A DNA stretch of 64,000 nucleotides from Candidatus Trichorickettsia mobilis (GCF_034366785.1 NZ_CP112932.1:310001-374000); one strand, 5' to 3'. Shown: positions 27,320 to 41,500, counted from the first letter of the stretch. Program-made: numbers and translations. The notes: generated from the letters alone by a model not told the origin.

Positions 27320-29137
27320 TTAAATTTCATCAATATGCTTTCCTTTTATTAACTTATCTAAAGCATAATTCATCCGCTGTGTGATGAATAACTCTGAAAT
27401 TTGTTGTAAAGAGTTAATATTTGAAATAATTAATTCACGATTATTAGAGGTGAGGCTGGTATAGAGGGCAGTTATTGCTTGTTGTATTTGATGCATTTGG
27501 TCATAAGATAGCAGCTCTGGGGTTTCAGTAATAGCTTTTTCTAAATGATAAATTAACGATTTTGCTTCAATAATCGTTTCGTTTATTAGTTTGGCGTGAT
27601 GATCACTAATTGCGTTAATATACGCACTCTCCAAAATCTTATTTACTTCAGAGTCATCAAGACCATAAGTGGGTTTTAACTCTACTATTTGTGAAATACC
27701 GGTAGTTTTCTCAAGAGCTGACACTGATAATATACCATCAACATCAATAGAAAATATTACTTCTACTTTAATCAGACCGGCAGCAGCTGGTGGCAATCCT
27801 TTAAGTTCAAAACGAGCTAGTGATCTGCAATCATCAGCTTTTTCACGTTCTCCTTGAACGATATGGAATTGCATTGCAGTCTGATTATCAACATAAGTAG
27901 TAAATTCTTTGGTAATTGATAACGGTATAGGACTATTACGTAAGATTATCTTTTCAACAATACCACCATATAACTCGATTCCTAAAGATAGAGGTACGAC
28001 ATCAATTAATATAGAATTAGAATTTTTGCTAGCTATAGTCAAATTTTCTGCTTGTAATGCGGCACCAAATACTACAGCTTTATCCGGATCAATCTCAGAA
28101 AGAATAGAAGTATTAAAATTTTGCTGTAATAAACTTGTGATTAATGGGATCCTGGTTGATCCACCAACTAGAATAATATTGTTAAGCTCAGGAGTTCCGG
28201 CTAGTTGCAGTGCTTCTTGCGTGATTAGAATAGTTTTTTGTAATAGTGGTAAAATTAATTGCTCAAATTCCATACGAGTCATGTATATTACCACATTACC
28301 ATATTCCATTATCGCTTGATCATGAACACTTAATAATTCTTTAATATATCGAGCAATAATAATTAATTTTGAAGAATAGGACAATTGGTACTTGCTGATA
28401 AAATAATCAACCATTAGCTGATCTATATCATCTCCCCCAAGCATATTATCACCGGCGGTAGCTATGACTTGCAGTATTCCGGTTTGCATATAGAGTATCG
28501 AAACATCAAAAGTACCGCCACCTAGATCATATATTAGATAACAACCCGATATTTTATTATTTAGTCCATAAGCATAAGCGGCAGCAGTAGGCTCACTCAT
28601 TAGTCTAATCACATTTAGGCCTGCTATTTTTGCTGCTAGCATTACCTCACCTTTGGCAGCATCATCAAAATAAGCCGGTACTGTTACTACTGCTTGAGTA
28701 ATTTTAATGGATAAAGCATTTTCGGCAGTTGTTTTTAAATATTTAAATATTTCTGCGGCTATCACTGGTAAAATCATTTGTTGACCGTCAAGATTTAGTT
28801 TAGGAACGTGATTTTCAGTATCCAGTAAGGATTTGATTAATTTAAATAAAGCCGGATTTTGTTTGATTTCTTGAGTTGATTTACCAAGTAATCTTTTAAT
28901 AGAAAAAATAGTATTTTCTATTTGATTAGAGCTACCAATGATAAAATTACCATTTTTAAAGGTAATAATTGATGGAATAAGTTCTAGGTTATTCTGGTCA
29001 ACAATAACAAAAGGTACTTTTTGCTGTGAAATTGCTATTAAAGAATGAGTGGTGCCAAAATCAATACCGACTGCTAGTTGCTGATCATTTTTGGTTGTAT
29101 CTGCATTTAAGTTATCGCTAATTTCTATTATTTGCAT
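27320..29137 (-). CDS. hscA: HscA, Hsp70-type chaperone for Fe-S cluster transfer
   Basis: The 605-residue Hsp70 has its ATPase domain opening AVGIDFGTTHSLIAIS near 23-38 and phosphate loops LIYDLGGGTFDVSILY near 205 and ILVGGSTRIPLI near 335. The substrate-binding domain contains VDVVPLSLGIELYGG near 390. Its short linker and length match HscA rather than DnaK. It helps IscU release its cluster. Its start overlaps the end of hscB by 10 bp, so the two cochaperones are translated together. The other isc genes are not in this window. Confidence 0.95.
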   Translation of the reverse strand: MQIIEISDNLNADTTKNDQQLAVGIDFGTTHSLIAISQQKVPFVIVDQNNLELIPSIITFKNGNFIIGSSNQIENTIFSIKRLLGKSTQEIKQNPALFKLIKSLLDTENHVPKLNLDGQQMILPVIAAEIFKYLKTTAENALSIKITQAVVTVPAYFDDAAKGEVMLAAKIAGLNVIRLMSEPTAAAYAYGLNNKISGCYLIYDLGGGTFDVSILYMQTGILQVIATAGDNMLGGDDIDQLMVDYFISKYQLSYSSKLIIIARYIKELLSVHDQAIMEYGNVVIYMTRMEFEQLILPLLQKTILITQEALQLAGTPELNNIILVGGSTRIPLITSLLQQNFNTSILSEIDPDKAVVFGAALQAENLTIASKNSNSILIDVVPLSLGIELYGGIVEKIILRNSPIPLSITKEFTTYVDNQTAMQFHIVQGEREKADDCRSLARFELKGLPPAAAGLIKVEVIFSIDVDGILSVSALEKTTGISQIVELKPTYGLDDSEVNKILESAYINAISDHHAKLINETIIEAKSLIYHLEKAITETPELLSYDQMHQIQQAITALYTSLTSNNRELIISNINSLQQISELFITQRMNYALDKLIKGKHIDEI

Positions 29138-29625
29138 AATATATTAATTTTAAGTTTTATATTATTAATTAGATTAACCAAATATTTTAGGCGTATTGTT
29201 AGATTAACCGCAAGAAACCATTGTTTATCAGCAAAAGCTTTAGTTAAATTGAGCAATATTTCTGCTTTTATACGTTGTTGATGTTGGTACTCTAATTCCA
29301 GAATCTTATAATCTGATATTTCTTCAACTTTTTCTAACTCCTGCCATATATTTTGTAATTCTATTGTAGAAAGTCTAGTTCTGAGATTATCTGCATTAAT
29401 ATCAATATTATATAATGATAATAAGTATTCCGCTCTTAAAACTTCATCTTTGAGTATTTTATAGGCATTATTTAGATCAATTGAAATTGATAGATTATTT
29501 TTTTTATTATCAGCTGTAATGTTATCTGGATGATGAATTATTTGTAAAGATAAATATTGTTGATGTAGTTGATCAAAATCAACATCATACCCTTCTTTTA
29601 TGTTCAATAGTTGAAAGTAGTTCAT
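29128..29625 (-). CDS. hscB: HscB, J-domain cochaperone of HscA
   Basis: The 165-residue protein has an N-terminal J domain (MNYFQLLNIKEGYDVDFDQL, with HPD in LQIIHHPDN near 38) and a helical C-terminal HscB domain (EYLLSLYNIDIN and later KTLEQ-like helices). It delivers IscU to HscA and stimulates its ATPase. ATG 29625 was chosen because similarity starts there. An in-frame TTG at 29661 lies within the block shared with the effector paralogues and would add 12 unrelated residues. It is divergent from the effector-like gene at 29761. Confidence 0.92.
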   Translation of the reverse strand: MNYFQLLNIKEGYDVDFDQLHQQYLSLQIIHHPDNITADNKKNNLSISIDLNNAYKILKDEVLRAEYLLSLYNIDINADNLRTRLSTIELQNIWQELEKVEEISDYKILELEYQHQQRIKAEILLNLTKAFADKQWFLAVNLTIRLKYLVNLINNIKLKINILCK

Positions 29626-29639
29626 TTGTATCTCAGCAT

Positions 29640-29760
29640 CTCTAAAAAACAAGATATTCAATTAATAATTGAGTATATAAAATTTGATAAATGTATTAAT
29701 ATAAGCATATGAATCTCATAATATATATACAGCAATTAACATAAACTTATAAGTAAAAAT
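29640..29760 (+). promoter_or_regulatory. upstream block shared with the 2862 paralogue; also the hscB promoter region
   Basis: The stretch GATATTCAATTAATAATTGA, then GTATAT, AATTTGAT and AATGTATTAATAT repeats the block at 2744-2861. The near-palindrome CAATTAATAATTG lies about 100 bp before the ATG. Because hscB starts at 29625 on the other strand, a regulator binding here could act on both genes. Confidence 0.55.
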
Positions 29761-31491
29761 ATGAGCAAAGATGATTCAGATAACAAAGTTAACGAACTAA
29801 GCAATGACCAGTATAAACGACGATCATCTTTCTCTCGTGAAAAAACTAGTTTTTCATCTTTTGTAGAAGAAACAAAAGAACCAGAAGCAGCAAAACCAAA
29901 ATCACTTTGGCAACGATTTAAAAGTGGTGTATCCAACATTTGGAATAAAGTGAAATCAGCAATTATCGATCCAATAACCAATTCAAAACCTTTTAATGCA
30001 GTTACCAATAGTACAATTTTTAAAGTAGTTACTGGTAGTGCAGTTAGCAGAGCGGTTGTTATTGGCTTAGCTGTCGCTGGTGTAGTAGCGGCAGCTCCGG
30101 TAGCAGTTCCATTTGCTGTGGCAGGGCTTGCTGCTGCAGGAATATCGGTAGGAGTAGGGGTAGTAAAGGATACTTTACAAACCAGGAGCACTCGTAAATT
30201 AGATAAAGAACATCAGTTACTTGTTCAAAATAGTAATAACTTTGCTACTCAGGAAGCACGATTTGCGATAGATCCTCAATTAAAAACTATTTTGGCAAAT
30301 GAACTATATACCCCAACAAAAACTGGTAAAAAATCAGTAACTGAAAGATATGTTGAGGGTAAGGAAGCTTCGTCAGGTTTTAAGAGTGCCGTTAAAGTTA
30401 TTGGCGAAAGAGCTGGGCCAATAGCAGTAAACATTGTCGCAAATGTAACAAATCCGGTAAAGCTTGCTGAAACAGTAATTAAAACTTCGATTACTGCTGG
30501 ACTTGGAGTATCCGGACAGCAAGCTATAGATCAAAAGCGCTTTGAATTAAAACAAGGAATAGATACTGAACGTGGAAAACCAGGAGCACCGGGGTATAAT
30601 AATATTGCTGAATTAAAGCAAGCAAAACTTAAACAACAAACACAGACTATGGCGATCAAACAACTTATAGCAGATAAGAATTATCTTGAAATGTCTGATC
30701 AACAAAAATTGGATAAATTTAAGGAAATTAAAGGGCAAATAGAACAAAAAGTAGAGAAAGTGCAAAAGGCTAAACCTGGTTTCTTTGCACGTATGTTTCG
30801 AGATATTAAAAGAGCGCATAATCCTTTTGATAAATATGCTCCAAAAAATGTTGCAAAAATATCGCTTACAGAACTGGCTCCACTAACTAAAGCTTGGGAT
30901 AAAGCTCAAAAAGTAAACACACCAATAAATATGGCAGATTTAGAGGATAAAAACACAGCAATAAAAGAACAAGTAAATAAAGCTTATGAACTAAACCAGA
31001 AAGAGCTGCAAGGTATCGAAACTATAGCAAAGAAAATTAGCGCAAACTTGTTTGGTGATGACGCAAAAAGTAGTGGTAGTAGAGAAAGCGATACTAAACT
31101 TATTGACAGTAGTTTAAAGGATATTATTTATCAGATCAAGGTAGAAAATAAAGGCAAAGATATAGCAGAGGTAATGACAGAAAAAAATGCACAGCAGATT
31201 ATCGGAACGTTAGAGCAAAAACTTACTAAACTATATTGTGACCATGGTATAAGTAATGTTGCTAATAACATCAGCGATAAACAGCTTGATTATGATAAAA
31301 TAAGTAACGCTACTTTTAAGGCTTCGGTAAATAAAATAGTTGGAGATACAGTACGGCCAATTCTAGTATTAGGACAAAACTTAGAAACTATAAAACCAAT
31401 GTCCAGAAATCAGAATAGCGAAATCAATGAAACCGATTTAAGCAGGAAACGTTCTGCTTCTGTTGCTCCTCGCTCACGGAGAAGTATCTGA
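29761..31491 (+). CDS. effector-like protein with internal membrane segment, 576 aa (intact paralogue)
   Basis: I do not recognise a named family. Residues 1-48 are charged and disordered. Residues 49-70 form an amphipathic WQRFKSGVSNIWNKVKSAI helix. Residues 95-137 are a long Ala/Val/Gly hydrophobic hairpin, VVIGLAVAGVVAAAPVAV and on. The rest is helical and lysine-rich. It ends in a Ser/Arg tail, RKRSASVAPRSRRSI, which resembles a translocation or localisation signal. There is no Sec signal peptide. The broken gene at 2862 is a close paralogue. Architecture suggests a secreted or membrane-inserted host-interaction protein, but this is inference. It is divergent from hscB across a shared regulatory block. 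Confidence 0.75.
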   Translation: MSKDDSDNKVNELSNDQYKRRSSFSREKTSFSSFVEETKEPEAAKPKSLWQRFKSGVSNIWNKVKSAIIDPITNSKPFNAVTNSTIFKVVTGSAVSRAVVIGLAVAGVVAAAPVAVPFAVAGLAAAGISVGVGVVKDTLQTRSTRKLDKEHQLLVQNSNNFATQEARFAIDPQLKTILANELYTPTKTGKKSVTERYVEGKEASSGFKSAVKVIGERAGPIAVNIVANVTNPVKLAETVIKTSITAGLGVSGQQAIDQKRFELKQGIDTERGKPGAPGYNNIAELKQAKLKQQTQTMAIKQLIADKNYLEMSDQQKLDKFKEIKGQIEQKVEKVQKAKPGFFARMFRDIKRAHNPFDKYAPKNVAKISLTELAPLTKAWDKAQKVNTPINMADLEDKNTAIKEQVNKAYELNQKELQGIETIAKKISANLFGDDAKSSGSRESDTKLIDSSLKDIIYQIKVENKGKDIAEVMTEKNAQQIIGTLEQKLTKLYCDHGISNVANNISDKQLDYDKISNATFKASVNKIVGDTVRPILVLGQNLETIKPMSRNQNSEINETDLSRKRSASVAPRSRRSI

Positions 31492-31508
31492 GATAGAACA
31501 ATTGATTT

Positions 31509-31524
31509 GTGAGCGTTGTTCACG
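31509..31524. repeat. copy of the GTGAGCGTTCACG-like motif
   Basis: GTGAGCGTTGTTCACG lies 17 bp after the stop of the effector-like gene and is followed by GCTTTTAAAATTGAAC, the same tail seen after the copy at 9928. It may act as a terminator stem. Confidence 0.45.
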
Positions 31525-31585
31525 GCTTTTAAAATTGAACGTTACTATGCTGTGATTGCGAAAAGCTGCTAGGCTTTGAAGCAAT

Positions 31586-31806
31586 AGACCTCTTCGGAAG
31601 CAGATGTATGATATATACACTAGTCTTATTAACACACTCGATGTCATTCTTAAGTGGGCGGGAATCTAAGAATAAAAGCCTCAAATGCTTAGATATATGC
31701 TGGATTCCCGCCTACTCGGGAGTGACATTATGGAAGCAGTTTGTTGTCAAACTCACCATCTGTATACCTGATACGGTAAAGGTTTGTCAGGGAAGTGAAT
31801 AGATAT
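31586..31806 (+). repeat. about 220-bp repeat family 3, copy 1
   Basis: This stretch matches the complement of 54708-54929 over its length. Shared blocks are GCAGATGTATGATATAT, ACTAGTCTTATTAA, CGATGTCATTC, AAAAGCCTCAAATGCTTAGA, GCTGGATTCCCGCC and TTTGTTGTCAAACTCACCAT. A GGCGGGAATC / GATTCCCGCC pair forms its internal stem. The short open frame across it is repeat sequence, not a gene. It is truncated on the right by the MITE fragment. Confidence 0.75.
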
Positions 31807-31810
31807 ACGT

Positions 31811-31874
31811 GAGGAGCAGAAGCAAGTTTTGAGTGAGCAAAATTACCTCTTATATCTACTGATCTGACAGGCTC
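31811..31874. mobile_element. MITE family 1, fragment E
   Basis: One end only: the complement reads GAGCCTGTCAGATCAGTAGA, then ATATAAGAGGTAATTTTGCTC, next to TTA. The opposite inverted repeat is missing. It fuses to repeat family 3 and ends 6 bp before the xthA stop codon. Confidence 0.7.
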
Positions 31875-31880
31875 TAATAT

Positions 31881-32651
31881 TTACCAAGCTACTACTGGAG
31901 CATGATCAGAAGGTTTATGTTGCGCTCGCATGTTATAGTCAATATAACTATTCTGAAAATAACCAGCTGCTCGACCTGATGCAATCAACATATCAATGCG
32001 CATTCCTTTGTTTTGCTCAAACGCTCCCGCTCGATAATCCCACCATGAAAACTCTTGAGTATTAGGATTAGCCAAACGATATAAATCATAAAACCCCATA
32101 TTTAATATCGAGCGCATTTTATATTTCTCTTCCACTGTGCAGCAAGTAGTATTACTTGACTTAAACGATGAGTGTATGTCAATATCAAATGGAGCAATAT
32201 TGAAATCACCACCAATAATTAAAGATTCATCATAAGCACGTATAATTTCTAAATAATTAATTAGTGCATCATAAAATTGGAGTTTGGTTTTAAATTTGTC
32301 GCTGTCAACTTCACCACCATTTGGAGCATATAACGAAATAAAACGACAAAAACCAATATCAGTGTTGCAGGTAATTTCAATAAATCTAGATTGCTCAAAG
32401 CACGGATTAGCTGGAAAATTTGTAACTATTTCATTAGCTTTAAATTTAGATAAAATGGCTACTCCATTATATGATTTTTGACCATGTACATAATAGTTAT
32501 ATGGTGTTTCTGATTCTATAAGAACCCATTGTTCTGACTCACATTTAAGTTCTTGTAAAAACAAAATATCAGGATTTTCTTTCACAAGAAAGTCCTGTAA
32601 TAGCGATAGGCGCTGCCTTACTGAATTTATATTCCATGTTGCAATTTTCAT
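31881..32651 (-). CDS. xthA: exodeoxyribonuclease III (AP endonuclease)
   Basis: The 256-residue EEP-fold nuclease has KIATWNINSVRQRL at the start, metal-binding Glu in LFLQELKCES, catalytic GGDFNIAP near 150, WWDYRAGAF near 205 and the terminal SDHAPVV. It cuts abasic sites in base-excision repair and trims 3' blocks. Its ATG follows the mutM stop by 7 bp, so a glycosylase and an AP endonuclease of one pathway are co-transcribed. Confidence 0.96.
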   Translation of the reverse strand: MKIATWNINSVRQRLSLLQDFLVKENPDILFLQELKCESEQWVLIESETPYNYYVHGQKSYNGVAILSKFKANEIVTNFPANPCFEQSRFIEITCNTDIGFCRFISLYAPNGGEVDSDKFKTKLQFYDALINYLEIIRAYDESLIIGGDFNIAPFDIDIHSSFKSSNTTCCTVEEKYKMRSILNMGFYDLYRLANPNTQEFSWWDYRAGAFEQNKGMRIDMLIASGRAAGYFQNSYIDYNMRAQHKPSDHAPVVAW

Positions 32652-32658
32652 ATTGCTC

Positions 32659-33480
32659 TCATATTACCTGACAATATCCACAATAATAACTACCTCTTCC
32701 AGCTAGAATTATTTTTCTTATTATATTGCTACAAATGAAGCATGGCTTCCCTGCTCTATTATATATTAATAATTCTTGTTGGAAATATCCCGGTTTACTA
32801 TTAGCATTAATAAAATCTTTTAAAGTAGTACCACCTGCCGCTATAGAGCTGATTAATACATTCTTAATCGCAAGAACTAAATCTATAATCTCCATATGGC
32901 TAAGACTATAAGCAGGTCTCAAAGGATGTATTTTTGCCCTGAATAAACTCTCAGAAGCATAAATATTACCTACTCCTACGACAATATTATTATCCATTAT
33001 TACATTTTTGATTATTTTATGCCTTTTTGCTAACTTACTAGCCAAATATCCTGCATTAAATTGTTCGGTTAAAGGCTCTGGCCCTAAAGCTTTAAATATT
33101 TGTTGATCTAATAATTTTTCTTGTGGTAGTAGGTAAATCATCCCGAATCGCCTAGGATCGTTAAAAACCAACTGTTGTTGATTATCAAGATAAAAAATCA
33201 CATGATCATGCTTTTGTGAAGAATAATTCGCTGGCTGTATGGTAAAACTACCGCTCATGCCAAGGTGAATCACTATAGTAAAACTATTATCAAGATTAAT
33301 AAGTAAATATTTTGCACGACGCATTATACTTAATATTCTCGCATTTAATAATATATCAAAATTATTGGACAATATTTGCCGCAAGACTTTACATTTTTTT
33401 TCGTAATTTATAATGATTTTATCGATGATGTGCGATGCAAGACCAGTCTTTATGGTCTCAATTTCTGGAAGCTCTGGCAA
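32659..33480 (-). CDS. mutM: formamidopyrimidine-DNA glycosylase
   Basis: The 273-residue protein starts MPELPEIETIKTGL, where Pro2 is the catalytic nucleophile and Glu3 and Glu6 are conserved. The helix-two-turn-helix lies at NIVVGVGNIYASE near 170. The C-terminal zinc finger is CFICSNIIRKIILAGRGSYYCGYC (four Cys). It removes 8-oxoguanine and formamidopyrimidines. It is the first gene of mutM-xthA, just downstream of rnpB on the same strand. Confidence 0.97.
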   Translation of the reverse strand: MPELPEIETIKTGLASHIIDKIIINYEKKCKVLRQILSNNFDILLNARILSIMRRAKYLLINLDNSFTIVIHLGMSGSFTIQPANYSSQKHDHVIFYLDNQQQLVFNDPRRFGMIYLLPQEKLLDQQIFKALGPEPLTEQFNAGYLASKLAKRHKIIKNVIMDNNIVVGVGNIYASESLFRAKIHPLRPAYSLSHMEIIDLVLAIKNVLISSIAAGGTTLKDFINANSKPGYFQQELLIYNRAGKPCFICSNIIRKIILAGRGSYYCGYCQVI

Positions 33481-33496
33481 AATTATAATTAATAAT

Positions 33497-33880
33497 TGAT
33501 GGTCTATAAGCCGGATTTTGTAAGGTGTAACCCTCTGCAGTTATTTGTCTAGGATAAATGTTACCATTTACCTCAAGCGATCTACCCGTGTAACCTCTAA
33601 ACAGAGACATTTAGGAACATTAAGTTCTAATCACACCTATTTGATCTTGCTCCTGATGGGGTTTACCATGCGTAGCTTGTTACCAAGCGACCGGTGTGCT
33701 CTTACCACACCTTTTCACCCTTACCAAAATATATTTTGGCGGTATATTTTCTGTGGCACTTTCCCTAGAGATTAATATCTCCGCTGGGCGTTATCCAGCA
33801 TCATGTCTCTATGGAGTCCGGACTTTCCTCATAAAAAATAGTTTATTTAAACTACATTTCATGCAACTGCACGACCATCA
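33497..33880 (-). ncRNA. rnpB: RNase P RNA, bacterial type A
   Basis: The minus strand carries the universal elements GAGGAAAGTCCGGACTCC near the 5' end (33813-33830), ACGCCCAGCGGAGAT, AGGGAAAGTGCCACAG, AAGGGTGAAAAGGTG and the 3' segment AGAGGTTACACGGGTAGATC. It ends at ACAAAATCCGGCTTATAG. Outer helix P1 pairs TGATGGTC (33873-33880) with GACCATCA (33497-33504), which fixes both ends at about 384 nt. The RNA is the ribozyme that matures tRNA 5' ends. It sits between rpoC and mutM, all on the minus strand. Confidence 0.96.
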
Positions 33881-33911
33881 AGCAACATTATGAATAAATA
33901 TTTTATTAAGT

Positions 33912-33945
33912 CAACAGAGTTCTTATAATCGTAAGAACTCTGTTG
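33912..33945 (-). terminator. hairpin after rpoC
   Basis: Arms CAACAGAGTTCTTA (33912-33925) and TAAGAACTCTGTTG (33932-33945) pair perfectly with a 6-nt loop, 21 bp beyond the rpoC stop on the transcribed strand. The following sequence is AT-rich rather than a clean T-run. It most likely ends the rpoBC transcript ahead of rnpB. Confidence 0.65.
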
Positions 33946-33966
33946 TTATGGATCATCTGTCCATTC

Positions 33967-38160
<4,194 letters not shown>

Positions 38161-38190
38161 TTAATATTCTGACGAGATCTCGAACATACT

Positions 38191-38367
38191 AGTCATCTTG
38201 AACATACTAGTCATCCTGAACGTAAATGGTCATCTCGAACATCTGGTCATCCCGAACTTGTTTCGGGATCTTATGAAGTACTGATGAGATCCCGAAACAA
38301 GTTCGGGATGACCAGATGTTCGAGATGACCATTTACGTTCAGGATGACTAGTATGTTCAAGATGACT
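38191..38367. repeat. 177-bp hairpin with 81-bp perfect arms between rpoB and rpoC
   Basis: Arms 38191-38271 and 38287-38367 are exact reverse complements around a 15-nt loop. The arm is a string of 17-20 bp units of the form GTCAT-C-CGAAC (AGTCATCTTGAACATACT, AGTCATCCTGAACGTAAATG, GTCATCTCGAACATCTG, GTCATCCCGAACTTGTTTC). The innermost unit is the core that is also inserted in addA and before lptD. Confidence 0.9.
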
Positions 38368-38448
38368 ATTTTTCTAGTGTGCACTAGATAGTTCACTCCT
38401 GATTTGATAAATGACAATCATCGTAAACATGTCACATGGATAGACTAA

Positions 38449-38558
38449 GGTTAAAATCAAGAAGCGCTGGGAGCCGTAGGGTCGAAGCGCGGAATGTACA
38501 TAAAATATGCGAGCACTAGAGATCTATAACGACGACAACGCAATTCTTGATTTTAACC
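38449..38558. repeat. repeat family 4, copy 2 (rpoB-rpoC spacer)
   Basis: The element runs GGTTAAAATCAAGAAGCGCT to AATTCTTGATTTTAACC, with 15-bp terminal inverted repeats and the shared GACGACAACGCAATTCT end. It stops 8 bp before the rpoB stop codon and is related to 23480-23588 and 45322-45425. Confidence 0.7.
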
Positions 38559-38565
38559 GAGTATA

Positions 38566-41500
38566 TCAGGTTGTGGTGCTATCCTCTAACTGAACATTCA
38601 AACATAAAGAACGAAACTCTTTAATCATTACATTAAACGACTCAGGGATTCCAGACTCAAAATTATTATCCCCTCTAACCGTAGATTCATAAATCTTGAT
38701 TCTACCAGCAACATCATCTGATTTCACAGTTAACATTTCCTGCAAGGTATAAGCTGCGCCATAAGCTTGCAGCGCCCAACATTCCATTTCACCAAAACGC
38801 TGACCACCAAAATGAGATTTACCACCCAAAGGTTGTTGGGTTACTAAACTATAAGGACCTATAGAACGAGCATGTATTTTATCATCAACCAAATGATGTA
38901 ACTTTAATAAATATTTATAGCCAACCGTAATATTACGATCAAAATACTCTCCTGTACGCCCATCTATTAGCCTAGTCTGACCAGAAATATCTTGTTTTGC
39001 TAGCTCAAGCATTGCTTTTACATCTTCCACTTTTGCACCATCAAATACTGGAGTGGCAAAATAAACTCCTTTTTTATTTGCATTACAAAAATCTATTATT
39101 TCCTCTTTTGACATTTGCTGAATGTTATTCAACAACATTTCAGAACTGAAAATTGTGGTAATAAAAGACTTTATTTCGTCAATATTGATTTGATTATTAC
39201 AATATTGATCGCATACATTTCCGATTTGCTTGCCTAAATTGACCGCTGCCCAACCTAAATGAGTTTCTAAAATCTGCCCTACATTCATACGAGAAGGCAA
39301 ACCAAGTGGATTTAACACTATATCAATAACCGTACCATCTTCTAGGAACGGCATATCTTCTTCAGGCATGATTCGTGAGATCACTCCTTTATTTCCATGT
39401 CGACCGGCCATTTTATCTCCTGGCTGCAATTTATGCTTGGTAGCAATAAACACTTTTACAATTTTTAAAGCTCCTTGAGGCAAATCATCTCCACTTTGGA
39501 CTTTTTCTACTTTACTAGTAAAACGCTTATTGAGCATATCTTTCTTTTCATCATAATGACGTTTGATCTGCTCTATTTCGTTCATAACGCTTGAATCTTC
39601 AACAATAAACTGCCAAAATTGTCCACGAGATAAATTTTCAAACGTTTTTTCAGTAATGACAGTAGCACTCTTAATCGTTTTAGGACCGCTAACCACGGTT
39701 TGACCTATTAAAATAGTCTCAAGACGCATAAAGACAAAATGCTCAATAATCTCAAGCTCATCATCTCTATCTTTAGCTAATTTTTCAATTTGCTGTTTTT
39801 CAATTGCTAAAGCACGCTCATCTTTTTCTACTCCACGACGAGAAAACACTCTAACTTCTACCACAGTGCCAGTAACCCCAGGAGGTACATGCAACGACGA
39901 ATCTCTAACATCAGCAGCTTTTTCTCCAAAAATTGCTCTTAACAATTTTTCTTCAGGAGTCATTGGTGATTCACTTTTCGGAGTCACTTTACCAACTAGA
40001 ATATCACCAGGTTTTACCTCAGCACCAACATATACTATTCCAACTTCATCAAGATGACGTAAGTTCTCATCACTAACATTTGGAATATCTCTGGTAATCT
40101 CTTCTGGCCCTAATCTGGTATCTCTAGCCACCACTTCAAATTCTTCAATATGAATCGAAGTATAAACATCATCTTTAACTATACGCTCAGAGATCAATAT
40201 GGAATCTTCAAAATTATAACCACTCCAAGGTATAAAAGCTACCAACACATTTCTACCTAAAGCAATTTCTCCACAATCCGTACTTGGACCATCAGCAATT
40301 ACTTCACCTTTGCTAACATAATCTCCGACCTTTATTAACGGCTTTTGGTTAATACAAGTATTATGATTAGATTTTTGAAATTTAAGCAAATTATATATAT
40401 CTACCCCTGGAGAACCATCTTTCTTTTGTTCAACAGTTCTGACAACAATTCTTGTCGAATCCACCTGTTCTACTATACCATCGTTTAAAGCAACAATTGA
40501 TGCTCCAGAGTCTCTAGCTACCACTCCTTCAATACCAGTTCCAACTAACGGTGCATCGCTTTTAATTAACGGTACTGCTTGACGCTGCATGTTTGAGCCC
40601 ATAAGCGCCCTGTTAGCATCATCATTTTCTAAAAAAGGAATCAATGAAGCCGCAACTGATACTACCTGCATCGGTGTCACGTCAATATAATCAACTTCAA
40701 CAGGAGATACCATCACAAAATTACCACCATCGGTACGACAATTAATAGCCTCAGCCTGTAAATTACCATTCTTGTCAATAGCAGCATTTGCTTGCGCAAT
40801 TTTATATTTACCCTCTTCAATTGCTGATAAATACTGCACTTCTGTAGTAACTCTACCTTCTATTACTTTACGATAAGGACTCTCGATAAAACCATATTTA
40901 TTAACTCTGGCATACGTAGCCATCGAATTAATTAAGCCAATATTTTGTCCCTCAGGAGTTTCAATCGGACATATTCTACCATAGTGAGTAGGATGTACAT
41001 CTCGCACCTCAAAACCTGCTCGATCACGACTCAATCCACCAGGCCCTAATGCTGACAACCTGCGTTTATGTGTAATTTCTGATAATGGATTAGTTTGATC
41101 CATAAATTGAGATAGTTGTGAAGTGCTAAAAAATTCTTTTATTACGGATACCAGCACTTTTGAGTTCACTAAATCATGAGGCATTACCGCATCAATATCA
41201 ACAGCAGAAATTCTTTCCAGAATTGATTTTTCCATCCTTACCAAACCAATCCTAAACTGATTTTCAATCAATTCACCAACTGACCTTACTCTTCTATTAC
41301 CTAAATGGTCAATATCATCAATTTGTCCTTTACCATCTTTGAGCGCAACTAGAACTTTAATAATATGCTTTATATCGTCTATAGTTACAGTTGTAGTACT
41401 AGATTGTTCATCAAGCCCTAATCTGGCGTTCATTTTGATACGCCCTACCTCAGATAAATCGTAGCGTTCAGCATTAAAAAACAAGCTATTAAATAAAGCA

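Noticed and set aside
29736-30191. 151-codon open frame opposite the effector-like gene
   Set aside because: Antisense shadow of the Ala/Val-rich hydrophobic region.
31608-31802. 64-codon open frame after the intact paralogue
   Set aside because: It is repeat family 3 sequence. The corresponding copy at 54708 does not keep it open.
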